A stretch of DNA of 64,000 bases from Bog-532 sp963830385 (lineage in GTDB: Bacteria > Actinomycetota > Actinomycetes > Streptosporangiales > Streptosporangiaceae), in assembly GCA_963830385.1 (NCBI GenBank), contig CAWHMD010000006.1:310001-374000 (forward strand). Direction: 5' to 3'. Below, in pieces: positions 1 through 8,671 of the stretch (the first letter of the stretch is position 1; each line of letters opens with the position of its first letter). The notes beneath the pieces were generated by a model, which saw only the letters and a program-made list of their open reading frames with translations, was not told the DNA's origin and did not search any database. Both the position numbers and the translations under genes were made by a program.

Positions 1-79
1 CGAATCGCATGGCTCATCAGCCTACGGGGGCCCGCCGCGACCCGTGGTGCCGGTCACGGGCCAGCGGAAGACGGCCGGC

Positions 80-826
80 TCAGGGGCCGGGGAAGACCCA
101 GCGGACGGTCAGCCGTTCCAGTGGCTGCGGCCGGGCGCTGGCCGGGGCCAGGACCAGGCCATCGGCCTGGACGGCGGGTTTGGGTAGCGGTTCGCCGCCC
201 TGGGCCTGCTGGACCAGCTGGTAGAGCCGGCTCTGCACGGCGGCGTAGTAGCGCAGCTGGGTATGGCGGCCGAACAGGCGGAAGCCGAACCGGACCAGCG
301 GGTCGTGGATCTCGGCGGCCCGGGAGTAGCCGGTCACGCGGAACCCGACCTGACCGGTATCCAGGTTCTTGATCACTTCGAAGCTGATCCGGCCTTCTTC
401 GAGGTGGCCCCCCAGGGTCTGGTAGGACCAGCCCCAGACGCGTTCGCGGCCGTGGCCGGTGTCCCGCGTTTCGTCGCACACGTCGGTGACGCGGACGCCG
501 AAGTAGAAGCGCAGGAAGAAGAACCGGCCTTCCAGCAGCATGTCCCGGCCGAGCAGGTCCTGATCCTGGTGATAGACGGCGCGCAGGATCCGCTCGTCGG
601 CGAACTCGTACCGGGTGACCAGCTGGCGGGCCATCTCCCAGGGGCCGTCGGCCACCGGGTCCCCGGGCGGCTCGTGGCCGATGAGGACGGCGCCGGAGTC
701 GACGTGCCAGTGACCTTCGGGCGAGCCGTCCTCCGGGGCCCGGGCCGGGTCGTAGTTGACCTCACGGCCCCGCAGGCTGTCCAGGGCCGAGGCCTCGTCC
801 ACCCGGGCCAGCAGCGATGGACGCAT
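80..826 (-). CDS. DUF1990 family protein
   Basis: A 248-residue soluble protein of unknown function. The central part carries the features I associate with DUF1990: a Trp-rich stretch (VWGWSYQTLGGHLEEG, about residues 130-145), a conserved HLEEGRISFEV segment, and near the end HDPLVRFGFRLFGRHTQLRYY. The start ATG abuts the stop codon of the small membrane protein gene at 827-1042, so the two are probably one transcript. A second DUF1990-like gene lies divergently at 1120. No enzymatic activity is established for the family, and nothing in the sequence points to a substrate. Family call fairly sure; function unknown. Confidence 0.75.
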   Translation of the reverse strand: MRPSLLARVDEASALDSLRGREVNYDPARAPEDGSPEGHWHVDSGAVLIGHEPPGDPVADGPWEMARQLVTRYEFADERILRAVYHQDQDLLGRDMLLEGRFFFLRFYFGVRVTDVCDETRDTGHGRERVWGWSYQTLGGHLEEGRISFEVIKNLDTGQVGFRVTGYSRAAEIHDPLVRFGFRLFGRHTQLRYYAAVQSRLYQLVQQAQGGEPLPKPAVQADGLVLAPASARPQPLERLTVRWVFPGP

Positions 827-1042
827 CTAGTCGGTTTCCGGCAGCGAGTCGCCGATCAGCCAGAACATCGGCGGCCACAGGCCGACGAAGATCGCGCGCC
901 GTTCGGCGTTGCCACGCTCGTCCTGGTCCACGGTCTTCGCGCGGATCCACAACCCGATGCACAGCCCGATCGACGCCAGCGAGGTCGCGTGCAGATACGA
1001 CCGGCGCAGCCTGGTGCGCTGCAGCGCTCCGGTCACGGTCAT
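827..1042 (-). CDS. Small predicted membrane protein
   Basis: A 71-residue protein with two hydrophobic stretches, about residues 18-29 (SLASIGLCIGLW) and 50-64 (AIFVGLWPPMFWLIG), separated by a charged segment (RAKTVDQDERGNAERR). It looks like a two-pass membrane hairpin. Its stop codon touches the start of the downstream DUF1990 gene without a gap, which suggests translational coupling. I do not recognise a family. The 77 bp up to the divergent gene at 1120 should hold promoters for both directions. Confidence 0.6.
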   Translation of the reverse strand: MTVTGALQRTRLRRSYLHATSLASIGLCIGLWIRAKTVDQDERGNAERRAIFVGLWPPMFWLIGDSLPETD

Positions 1043-1119
1043 CGGGTTCCTCCCCTGGTCACGCGGGGTAATACACCCCGCAGCAAGACGGTGACTGCCC
1101 GCCGTGTGACCATTTATGC

Positions 1120-1884
1120 ATGGGGAAGACGACCCGCTCGTCCAGGCTCCGCACGGTCCTGGGCTGGCCGCTGGGCATCGCGGTGGTGAGCTGGCGGTAC
1201 ATGTGGCGCACCACGCCGCTGCACCGGTCCGAGGAGGAAGGCGGCCCGGCCGACCTGGCTGGCCTGGCCGACGAGCAGACGGGTGACCGGCGGCAGCCCG
1301 CCGCGGCGGGTGTGGGGCCGCTGCTGCACCGGTGCTACTCGGTCAACATCGCGAACACGCAGATGACGCCGGAAGCGCTCGTGGACCGGGTGGCCGACCA
1401 GCTGAACCAGGCGTCACCGGAGATGGCGACGTTCCGGAAGACCCGTGGGACTGAGGGCGGCCTGCGCGAGGGCGACGAGCTGGTGGTACGCATGCCGGGG
1501 CCGTGGGACGGCCCGGTCCGGGTGGGGCACCGGGACGCCACCTCGTTCCGGCTGGACACCCTGGAGGGGCACCTGGAGGCGGGGCAGATCGAGTTCCGGG
1601 CCGCGCGAACCGGTGAACTGCTGCGCTTCGAGATCGAGTCCTGGGCCCGCGCCGGTGACCGGCTGTCCAGCCTGATGTACAACAAGCTGCGGCTGGCCAA
1701 AGAGATCCAGCTCAACATGTGGACGCACGTCTGCATCAAGGCGGCCACGCTGGCCGACGGCCGGGTCCGGGGCGGGGTGACGATCCGGACCCACTGGGTG
1801 GACTGGCCGAAAGGCGGCCCGGATTCCGGGCCGCGTTCCGCTGCGACGAGCTCCGCCGGGGAAAGCCCGGCCGATCACGGCTGA
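1120..1884 (+). CDS. DUF1990-like protein
   Basis: A 254-residue protein. Residues about 145-205 share with the neighbour at 80-826 the pattern TLEGHLEAGQIEFR, then LLRFEIESWARAGD, then a Tyr/Lys-rich stretch (MYNKLRLAKEIQLNMW), i.e. the DUF1990 layout. The N-terminal 65 residues are basic and then acidic with no clear domain, and the ATG at 1120 has no good ribosome binding site, so the true start may lie further downstream. The C-terminal tail (GGPDSGPRSAATSSAGESPADHG) is low complexity. It diverges from the other DUF1990 gene, so the two may be a paralogous pair. Confidence 0.65.
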   Translation: MGKTTRSSRLRTVLGWPLGIAVVSWRYMWRTTPLHRSEEEGGPADLAGLADEQTGDRRQPAAAGVGPLLHRCYSVNIANTQMTPEALVDRVADQLNQASPEMATFRKTRGTEGGLREGDELVVRMPGPWDGPVRVGHRDATSFRLDTLEGHLEAGQIEFRAARTGELLRFEIESWARAGDRLSSLMYNKLRLAKEIQLNMWTHVCIKAATLADGRVRGGVTIRTHWVDWPKGGPDSGPRSAATSSAGESPADHG

Positions 1885-2003
1885 GGCTTGTAGCCGTGGC
1901 CGCCGACCCGCAGGCCACCCGGCCTGGCTGAGCTGGTGGTCTGGCCGGCCTTCCGGGTATGAGCCGGTGGTTTGGCTGGCATCCCGGAAGGAAGGACAGC
2001 GGC

Positions 2004-2351
2004 ATGGCGATCAGGCTGGGTAGCACGGTGATCAACGTCGCGGACATCGAGTCGATGACCCGGTTCTGGTCGCAGGCCCTGCACCTGAGCCCGTCGTCCG
2101 GCGACCCCGACTTCCGGCTGCTGCGCGGCGAGCACGTCAACATCTCGCTGCAGCGGGCCCAGACTCCGGTCACGGCCCGGGACCAGATGCACCTGGACCT
2201 GTACAGCGACGACCAGGCGGCCGAGGTGGACCGGCTGACCGGGCTGGGGGCCCGGGCCGTCCGCCACGTCCGGGAGCCGGACGACGATTACGTGGTGATG
2301 CTGGATCCTGAGGGGAACGAGTTCTGCGTGGCGGCCAAGGAGAACCTGTAG
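2004..2351 (+). CDS. VOC/glyoxalase-fold protein
   Basis: A 115-residue protein of the vicinal oxygen chelate superfamily. It starts RLGSTVINVADIESMTRFWSQAL, the usual first beta-alpha unit, and ends with the conserved DYVVMLDPEGNEFCV pattern containing the metal-binding Glu position. I prefer the ATG at 2004 because GGAAGGA sits about 10 bases upstream; an in-frame ATG at 1959 would add 15 residues unlike the family. Members are dioxygenases, lyases or antibiotic-binding proteins; the substrate here cannot be told. The convergent gene stops only 2 bp away. Confidence 0.75.
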   Translation: MAIRLGSTVINVADIESMTRFWSQALHLSPSSGDPDFRLLRGEHVNISLQRAQTPVTARDQMHLDLYSDDQAAEVDRLTGLGARAVRHVREPDDDYVVMLDPEGNEFCVAAKENL

Positions 2352-2352
2352 G

Positions 2353-4947
2353 TCACTGGCCGGCTCGGTTCTCCAGCTCGCGCTCGACCAGCTCGACCAG
2401 GTCCGGGTGGGCGGCCAGGCCCCAGAGCACGGCGGGCGGCACCCCCAGCCGGCGGGCGGCCAGCGACACCACCGGCTGCGGCATGCCCAGGGCCTCGGCC
2501 AGCTGTTCGTCCCGGGTGAAGGTGGGCGGCAGTTCGTCCGGGGAGATCTCCGCGGGCCGCCGGAACGTGCCGTCCGGGTGCGGCAGCCAGGCCGCGTCGC
2601 CGGCCGCGGCCCCGATCGCCGACCGCACAGTCTCCCGGGTGGCGTCGGCGAACGACATCAGCACCGAGCGCTCGACCACGCCCGCGATCAGCTGCCGGTT
2701 CGGGCTGAGCAAGGTGTTCCAGACGTATTCGGCCAGCGCCGCGCTCGGGTGCCGCAGCGCGAACTCCAGCCCGTCCAGCTCCGCAGAGGGGTCGAAGCCG
2801 TCCAGGCCGCGCTCGTTGCGGGCGAAGTCGACGGCGACGGTCACGTGCCCGTTCGGTCCCGGGTCGCGGGCGGTCAGCTGGACGTCCTGCCGCACCCCCA
2901 TGTCGCGCAGCTGCACCAGCCACGGCCCGTAGGTGTCGCGGGCGAACCAGACGCCCGGGTTGCCGTCGAAGTAGGTCTCCAGCGGCTTGCTGCGCTGGTA
3001 GAGGCGGGGCGGCGGCAGCAGCCGGGGTTCGCCGGTGGCCGCGTTCTCGGCCACCAGGAACGGGGTCTGGCCGAGGCGTTCCAGCAGGCGTTCCCGGTCC
3101 GCGGGCGCGGCCTGTTCCAGCGCCCGGGCCACGTACTCCAGGTCCGCGTGGTGCTGGGCCGGGTCGAGGCCGTCGAGGTCCAGCTGGTCGTAGCGGGGCA
3201 GCACGCCGTCCAGGACCGCGGCCAGCAGGTCGGGCTCGGTCAGGCCGAGCGCGACCAGGAACCGGCGGGCGGCCGGGTCGGCGGCGACGGCGCGCCGGAC
3301 GGTGGGCAGGGCGGGAGCTGAGGCCTGCGGGGTGGCTGATTCTGATGGGACCGGTGGGGCTGATGGGTTCGACGGGGCTGGCGGGGCCAGGGGGTCGGGG
3401 AGGAAGACGGCGGGGTGGCCGTCGGGGATGAACGGTTCGACCTGGCGGCCGTCTTCGAGGCGGATGATCGGCTGGGTGCGGGCCGGAGCCGGCGGCTCGC
3501 CGGGGCCGGCCGGGGGCCGCCACAGCCGGGTTTCGGCGTGCAGGAACGCGTAGTAACGGGCCAGCCAGGCGTCCGGCTGGGCGGCCAGGAAGCCAGCGCC
3601 GGCCGCGGTGACCACGGCGGGCGCGGTGAGCTCGGGGATGCCCAGCTCGCCGCCCAGGTACCGCCACAGCACCGGGGTGGCCTCCGGGGTGATGGCCGGG
3701 TCGGCGAACCAGCGTGGGCCGCCGGCGCCGAGCAGGCCTGCGAGCTGGGCGGGGGCGAGCAGGGCGGTCAGGCCGGGGCTGGCGGCCAGGATGAGATCGG
3801 CGGCGGGCCGGTACCCGGCGGCACCCTCGCCGGCGGTGGCGTCCTCGCTGGCCGCCGGGATCAGCTCGTCCCGGGTCAGGGCGTCGCGGACCGCGTCGAA
3901 CAGCGGGCGGAACATCGAGTCCGGCGGGAACCGGGCCGGGTCGAGCGGCAGCGCGGTCAGCGCGCTCACGGTCAGCAGGCCGGCGTCGCGCAGGGCGGGC
4001 AGGACCTCGGTCAGCAGGGCCGCGGTCGCGCGGACGAACGCCTGGTTGTCGGGGTCCTGGGCCGGGACGTTGTCGCGAGCCGGAGTGGTCCGGTACGGGC
4101 CCTGGATGGCGAAGCCGAGGAACGTCTCCTTCTCGGTCGGGAAGTACACGTTCAGCGGCGACCGGCCGAGCGGGCTGATCCGCGCGGGCGCGTCAGCCGG
4201 ACCCGCGCTGAACGCGATCTCCACCTGCAGCGCTCCGCCCCGGGGACCGGCCTGCCCGAGCTCCCGCGGCCACACCAGCCAGGTCGGGACGTTTTCGTTC
4301 GATGATTTCGACACGCTGACCCGCTGGCTGGCGGCTGGTCCCGGTGACACCGAGCGCTGCAGCGTCGTCTCGGTGACGCCGGTCCCGCTGACCCGCAGCT
4401 GGCCCAGGTGCCGCAGGAACAGCAGGGTCGCGGGCTCGAGGCGGTTCAGCGCGGCCGCGATCTCGGTCACCGCGACCGCGGCGGGCACGCTGTCCAGATC
4501 AAACGGAAAGACGAACAACGTGCTGCCCGTGGGGCTGTCCGGCTCGCCGGCCGGGTCGAGGGCGAACGGGCGTACGAACGACTCGATGCGGAACCGTTCG
4601 CCGCCGCTGACGATGCGCGGGCTCCGGGTGTAGGCGTAGACCGACTTGAAGCCGATGCCGAACCGGCCGATCGAGGTGAGGTCGCCGGACTTCGAGCTCT
4701 GGCCGACTCCGCACACCCCGCGCACGTCGGCCTCGGTGAACGGGCGGCCGTCGTGCCGGACCTCCAGCCGGTCCGGGAACAGCGCGAACGACAGCCCGGT
4801 GGCGCCCGCGTCCTCGGCATTCTGGATCAGCTCGAAGATGAAGTGGGTGCGGTCGCTGTACAGGTGCCCGAGCAGGTCCAGCACCGCGGTATCCCACCCG
4901 TAGCGGGCGATGTTCTCCTCGCGGATCATGCCGTAGTCGGCGGCCAC
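2353..4947 (-). CDS. Sacsin-type HATPase domain protein
   Basis: An 864-residue protein with an N-terminal GHKL ATP-binding domain of the sacsin/Hsp90 type: N-box FELIQNAEDAG (residues 38-48), HDGRPF (65-70), and G2-box GRFGIGFKSVY (94-104). The rest is long, alpha/beta-rich and unrecognised, with a Pro/Ala/Ser-rich linker near residue 530 (PLAPPAPSNPSAPPVPSES). Similar large HATPase proteins occur alone or in DNA-linked accessory islands and some prokaryotic defence loci, but no partner nuclease or helicase is next to it. It is transcribed alone, with a 640-bp intergenic region upstream. ATP binding is well supported; the biological role is open. Confidence 0.75.
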   Translation of the reverse strand: MAADYGMIREENIARYGWDTAVLDLLGHLYSDRTHFIFELIQNAEDAGATGLSFALFPDRLEVRHDGRPFTEADVRGVCGVGQSSKSGDLTSIGRFGIGFKSVYAYTRSPRIVSGGERFRIESFVRPFALDPAGEPDSPTGSTLFVFPFDLDSVPAAVAVTEIAAALNRLEPATLLFLRHLGQLRVSGTGVTETTLQRSVSPGPAASQRVSVSKSSNENVPTWLVWPRELGQAGPRGGALQVEIAFSAGPADAPARISPLGRSPLNVYFPTEKETFLGFAIQGPYRTTPARDNVPAQDPDNQAFVRATAALLTEVLPALRDAGLLTVSALTALPLDPARFPPDSMFRPLFDAVRDALTRDELIPAASEDATAGEGAAGYRPAADLILAASPGLTALLAPAQLAGLLGAGGPRWFADPAITPEATPVLWRYLGGELGIPELTAPAVVTAAGAGFLAAQPDAWLARYYAFLHAETRLWRPPAGPGEPPAPARTQPIIRLEDGRQVEPFIPDGHPAVFLPDPLAPPAPSNPSAPPVPSESATPQASAPALPTVRRAVAADPAARRFLVALGLTEPDLLAAVLDGVLPRYDQLDLDGLDPAQHHADLEYVARALEQAAPADRERLLERLGQTPFLVAENAATGEPRLLPPPRLYQRSKPLETYFDGNPGVWFARDTYGPWLVQLRDMGVRQDVQLTARDPGPNGHVTVAVDFARNERGLDGFDPSAELDGLEFALRHPSAALAEYVWNTLLSPNRQLIAGVVERSVLMSFADATRETVRSAIGAAAGDAAWLPHPDGTFRRPAEISPDELPPTFTRDEQLAEALGMPQPVVSLAARRLGVPPAVLWGLAAHPDLVELVERELENRAGQ

Positions 4948-5587
4948 CGTGTCCTCCGCATCTCGCGCCGCGGTCCCGGCCGGGTCGAACCGGCCGCGCT
5001 TGCACCTTAATGGGCCGCAACCGGCGGATGAATTTCTGCGGCGCGAGATGCCGGCGCCCCCGCATCGGCTCGGCCGTCCGGACTCCGCCGGGGCGGTATC
5101 AAGGCCGGAAAATAGGGCCTGGCAAGCTGTTGCGAGCGTTTGCCGCCAGCGCCGCGCGCGATGTTATCGGCTCGGCCGGCCAGGCCGATAGGGACCAAAG
5201 TCCTATTGATTCCGACACACAGGCACCGACTAATATGGCTTTACAGAAATAGGTGTAAAGAGTATCGGATGCACGTCAACCTACACAGATGATGAAGCGT
5301 CCTAATAAGTAAGGACATGCAGCCGGGCGATTTGGGAGATCGTCAGGAGGCATGGGGGGGTGGGTTTGCGGAATGATCATGATCGTTCCGGCCGACTGGA
5401 TGGTGGCAGGCTTCAGCCTGCCCGCACGTCCGTGCGCCAGCAGTCAGCCGGTCAACAGCGCCTGGCCGCTGCTTGCCCTGAGCCCGGCGCTCTGGCGTCG
5501 AGCCCGGTGGGTATCGCCGCTTACGCCCCGGTCCCCTGACTCTTGTCGAACTGTCTGGGTGACGGCGGTTACCCAACCGGAGGCTGC
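4948..5587. other. 640-bp intergenic region, divergent promoters
   Basis: No convincing gene. It separates the HATPase gene (minus) from the sigma factor gene (plus). At 5165-5190 there is a hairpin with arms TATCGGC and GCCGATA around a GGCCGGCC core. The segment at about 5195-5330 is clearly more AT-rich than its surroundings and probably holds the promoters. GTATCAA at about 5097 and GTATCGG at about 5265 resemble the -35 box found across the locus, but neither has a matching -10 at 16 nt. The ATG at 5352 has AGGAGG only one base upstream, too close for a normal ribosome binding site. Confidence 0.45.
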
Positions 5588-6415
5588 ATGACTACGACCC
5601 GCGTTCAGGACACTGGCGCCCTTGACGTCGCGGAGCTCGTGCGCCGGGCGGCAGCCGGCGAGAGTTGGGCCTGGGAACGCCTCATCGACCAGTACTCGCG
5701 GCTGATCTGGGCCATCACCAGGGACTTCAAGCTGGTAGAGAGCGATGCGGCCGATGTCGCCCAGGTCACCTGGCTCCGGCTGCTGGAGAACATCCACAAG
5801 ATCGAAAACCCGGACCGGGTCGGTTCGTGGCTGGCGTCGACCGCCCGGAACGAGTGCCTGCGGTGCCTGTCGAACCGCAAGCGGGTGGTCCTGGCCGAGG
5901 ACGAGGAAGTGCTCCAGAGCGGGGCCACGCCCGAGCCCGAGGTCGACGCGGGCCTGCTGCTGGCCGAGCGCTCGGAGATGGTCCGCGAAGCCATGGCCCG
6001 GTTGCCGTGGCGCTGGCAGTGCATGCTCGACATGCTGATGGCGGACCCGCCCGCGTCCTACGCGGAGATCTCGGACCAGCTGGGGCTCCCGATCGGGAGC
6101 ATCGGCCCGACCCGGAGCCGGTGCCTGGCCCGGCTTCGATCCCTGCTGCATTCATCCTTATTTAGCGGTTTATCAATCATTGACCGAATTTTTGGTGCCT
6201 GCAATTGCACCCGGGCATTGCGAATATCCGGCCTCCCGGTAGGAATACTTAAAGTAGTGCTCTGGTTACAGCGCACCGCGGGCGGGCGGGAAGATTGCGG
6301 GAAGCCAAAACGGTTTCGGGATAAAAGCCGGAACACGTCTCGGCGTGACAAGTGTCGTGCGGGCCGGGAATGTCTTTCTTGCTTAAGGTTGCGGCGCCTC
6401 AGCCGCGGCGCCTGA
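5588..6415 (+). CDS. ECF-type RNA polymerase sigma factor
   Basis: Sigma-70 family regulator of 275 residues. Region 2 covers about residues 30-100 (WERLIDQYSRLIWAITRDF, then DAADVAQVTWLRLLENI) and region 4 about 130-186 (SYAEISDQLGLPIGSIGPTR, then CLARLRSLL), the helix-turn-helix that reads the -35 element. There is no region 1.1 or 3, as in ECF factors. The ATG at 5588 follows GGAGG by 4 bases. Oddly, residues 187-275 form a basic, Cys-containing tail in lower-GC DNA, and the gene runs 17 bp into the convergent aminotransferase gene. The tail may be read-through after loss of the original stop. No anti-sigma gene is adjacent. It is the natural candidate to read the shared promoters described across 8.6-41.4 kb. 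Confidence 0.85.
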   Translation: MTTTRVQDTGALDVAELVRRAAAGESWAWERLIDQYSRLIWAITRDFKLVESDAADVAQVTWLRLLENIHKIENPDRVGSWLASTARNECLRCLSNRKRVVLAEDEEVLQSGATPEPEVDAGLLLAERSEMVREAMARLPWRWQCMLDMLMADPPASYAEISDQLGLPIGSIGPTRSRCLARLRSLLHSSLFSGLSIIDRIFGACNCTRALRISGLPVGILKVVLWLQRTAGGREDCGKPKRFRDKSRNTSRRDKCRAGRECLSCLRLRRLSRGA

Positions 6416-7724
6416 TCGCCGGCCGGACCGGGCGGCCCCGGAGCACGGTCCCGATGCCGTCCTCGAGCCCGCGCCGGTAGACCGGCATCAGCTCGGCCAC
6501 CGCCTCGACGGTCTGCTGAACGGCGGCCGGGTCGTGGGCGGCCGACACCACGAACGACGGCGCCAGGACGCCCCGGGCCAGGAACTCCTGCAGCACCAGC
6601 GTGCGGAACGCCTGGCTGGGCTCCCCCTGCTCGTCGCAGGCCGCGTAGACGAGGTTGCAGTCGCGCCCGCGGAGTTGGAAGTACGGGCTCAGCCCGGCGT
6701 CGGCCACGACCTCCTCGACGGCGTGCCGCAGCTCGCCGCCGATCTGGTGCAGCCGCTCGGCGATCTGCTCGCGCTCGTAGGTGTCGATGACGGCCAGCAT
6801 GGCGGCCAGCGCCCACGGCTGGGCGGCGTAGGTCTGTGACAGCAGGAAGACCCGGTCGGCGTCGTCGGCGAAGCCACCCAGGCGCATGATCTCGCGGCGG
6901 CCTGTCAGCGCGGACAGCGGGAACCCGTTGGCTATGCCCTTGCCGAACGTGCTCAGGTCCGGCTCGATCTCGTAGAGGTACTGGGCGCCGCGCTCGTGCC
7001 AGCGGAATCCGGTGATCATCTCGTCGAGCACCAGCAGCGCCCCGTGCCGGTCACAGAGCTGGCGCAGCCCGTCGAAGAAGCCCGGGGCGGGTGGCTCGGT
7101 GGTCTCCGCCTCCAGCACCACGGCGGCGATCCGGCCGGGGAAGGCGTCGAACAGCTGGGCCAGGCTGGGCAGGTCGTTGTAGTTGAACTGCACGGTGAGG
7201 CGGCCGGCGTCGGCCGGGATCCCGGCCGACATCGAGGTGGTGACGATGAACCAGTCGTGGGTGGAGAAGAACGGCTGCTGCCGGCAGATCGCCACCATGT
7301 CGCGGTTGGTGTACGCGCGGGCCAGGCGGATGGCGGCCGTGGTGGCGTCGGAGCCGTTCAGGCCGAACTTCACCATCTCCGCGCTCGGGATCAGGTCGAT
7401 CAGGCGCTCGGCCGCCTCGCGCTCCAGCCGGTGCGGGCGGGCGAAGTTGACGCCGTCGGCCAGCCAGCCGCGGGCGGCTCGCGCCACCGGCTCGAAGCCG
7501 TGGCCGAGCGTGGTCGAGCGCAGGCCGTTGTTGTACTCGACGTACTCGTTGCCGTCGAGATCCCAGACGCGGCATCCGGACCCGCGCTCGATCACGGGGG
7601 CCATGCCCGCCGGGTACTGGTCGTCGCCCTTGGCGTAGGTGTGGGCGCCCCCGGGGATCAGGTCATGCACGGCCTTCAGGTGCGAGTTGGACTCAGCAAA
7701 GCTCTTGGCCTGGACGGAAGCCAT
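6399..7724 (-). CDS. HemL-like class III aminotransferase/aminomutase
   Basis: PLP-dependent fold-type I enzyme resembling glutamate-1-semialdehyde aminomutase, about 441 residues. Visible: GLNGSDATTAAIRLAR (PLP phosphate binding, about residues 123-138), LVLDEMITGFR (about 233-243) and STFGKGIANG with the Schiff-base lysine near residue 264. I chose the ATG at 7724 because GAGGA lies 6 bases upstream; the ATG at 7730 is too close to it. In polysaccharide loci such enzymes install or move an amino group on a sugar-linked substrate rather than make haem precursors. It follows the cytidylyltransferase gene by 9 bp and shares its promoter. The exact substrate is unknown. Confidence 0.85.
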   Translation of the reverse strand: MASVQAKSFAESNSHLKAVHDLIPGGAHTYAKGDDQYPAGMAPVIERGSGCRVWDLDGNEYVEYNNGLRSTTLGHGFEPVARAARGWLADGVNFARPHRLEREAAERLIDLIPSAEMVKFGLNGSDATTAAIRLARAYTNRDMVAICRQQPFFSTHDWFIVTTSMSAGIPADAGRLTVQFNYNDLPSLAQLFDAFPGRIAAVVLEAETTEPPAPGFFDGLRQLCDRHGALLVLDEMITGFRWHERGAQYLYEIEPDLSTFGKGIANGFPLSALTGRREIMRLGGFADDADRVFLLSQTYAAQPWALAAMLAVIDTYEREQIAERLHQIGGELRHAVEEVVADAGLSPYFQLRGRDCNLVYAACDEQGEPSQAFRTLVLQEFLARGVLAPSFVVSAAHDPAAVQQTVEAVAELMPVYRRGLEDGIGTVLRGRPVRPAIRRRG

Positions 7725-7733
7725 CAGCATTCC

Positions 7734-8549
7734 TCACTTAGGGGCGGCCAGCGCGGCCTGGCCCGACCGTTCGGGGTCCCAGATCATCCAGGGGCAGTCC
7801 CCGCGCTCGTACATCGCCTCCAGCTGGGCCCGCTCCTTGACGGTGTCCGCGGGCGACCAGTAGCCCTTGTAGGAGTAGGCGAGCACCCGCTTCTCGGGGA
7901 CCAGCCGGCGCATGAGCGCGTCCTCGACCAGGTCTTCGCCCTCGTGCAGGTAGTTGAAGACCTCCGGCCGGAGCAGGAAGTAGCCGCCGTTCTCCCACTG
8001 CCGCAGGTCCTGCATCGGGGTCACCTGGGTGATGATGCCGTCGACGCCGATGTCCACCACGTGATGCGACGACTGGGGCGGCACCGCCAGCAGGCTGGCG
8101 GCCGCGCTGCTGGCGCCGAACTGGTCGACCATGTCCGGCAGTGGCGCGTCGGTGAGCACGTCGGCGTAGTTGGCCAGGAACATCGGCTCGTCCTCGACGA
8201 ACCGGCGGACCCGGCGCAGCCGCTCGCCGATCGGCGAGTTCAGGCCGGTGTCGACGAAGGTTATCCGCCAGTTGGAGATGTCGGTGCTGAACAGCTTGAC
8301 CTCGCGGGCGCCGTTCTCCAGCACAAAATCGTTCGACCGGGTCTCGTCGTAGGACAGGAAAAAGTCCTTGACCGCCGAGGCGCCGTAACCCAGGCAGAGG
8401 ACGAAATCGGTGTGCCCGAAGTGGGCGTAGTAGCGCATGACGTGCCACAGCAGCGGGCGCTCGCCGACCATCGCCATCGGCTTGGGGGCGGTGTTGACAC
8501 CGTCCCGCATCCGCATCCCGAGGCCACCGCAGAACAGGACAACCTTCAC
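7734..8549 (-). CDS. Glucose-1-phosphate cytidylyltransferase-like
   Basis: A 271-residue nucleotidyltransferase that should join a sugar 1-phosphate to an NTP. The N-terminus FCGGLGMRMRDG is the nucleotide-binding loop and APKPMAMVGERPLLWHVM is the conserved sugar-phosphate/nucleotide segment; the order and length match RfbF-type CTP:glucose-1-phosphate cytidylyltransferases (about 257 residues). FLANYADVLTD carries the metal-binding Asp. First gene of a two-gene operon with the aminotransferase, with a shared-type promoter 60-90 bp upstream. The nucleotide preference (CTP or TTP) is inferred from overall resemblance only. Confidence 0.8.
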   Translation of the reverse strand: MKVVLFCGGLGMRMRDGVNTAPKPMAMVGERPLLWHVMRYYAHFGHTDFVLCLGYGASAVKDFFLSYDETRSNDFVLENGAREVKLFSTDISNWRITFVDTGLNSPIGERLRRVRRFVEDEPMFLANYADVLTDAPLPDMVDQFGASSAAASLLAVPPQSSHHVVDIGVDGIITQVTPMQDLRQWENGGYFLLRPEVFNYLHEGEDLVEDALMRRLVPEKRVLAYSYKGYWSPADTVKERAQLEAMYERGDCPWMIWDPERSGQAALAAPK

Positions 8550-8607
8550 GACGTACCCCCCACGATCGCCTCCCCATGGGTCTACTGGCCGGGACCGCCG
8601 GCCTCAC

Positions 8608-8641
8608 GTGCATATGAGTACCGGGGGGGTGCCCGTGATAC
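8608..8641 (-). promoter_or_regulatory. Shared ECF-like promoter, cytidylyltransferase operon
   Basis: Read on the minus strand: GTATCAC (8641-8635), 16 nt, CTCATAT (8618-8612), extended as CTCATATGCAC. It lies about 60 nt upstream of the start at 8549. The whole arrangement is repeated nearly identically at 38299-38332. Confidence 0.65.
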
Positions 8642-8671
8642 CGAAACGTCCGTAAAGACCGTGATGTCGGC

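Noticed and set aside
5090..5125. GTATCAA near 5097 as a further shared promoter
   Set aside because: The -10 position 16 nt downstream reads CTGGCAA, without the TC core, and no gene follows within range.
5260..5300. GTATCGG near 5265 as an autoregulatory promoter of the sigma gene
   Set aside because: The -35 has a mismatch and the position 16 nt on (ACAGATG) is not a -10; it is also 300 bp from the start.
5352..5591. A 79-residue protein preceded by AGGAGG
   Set aside because: The purine box is one base from the ATG, composition is not protein-like, and it overlaps the sigma factor start.
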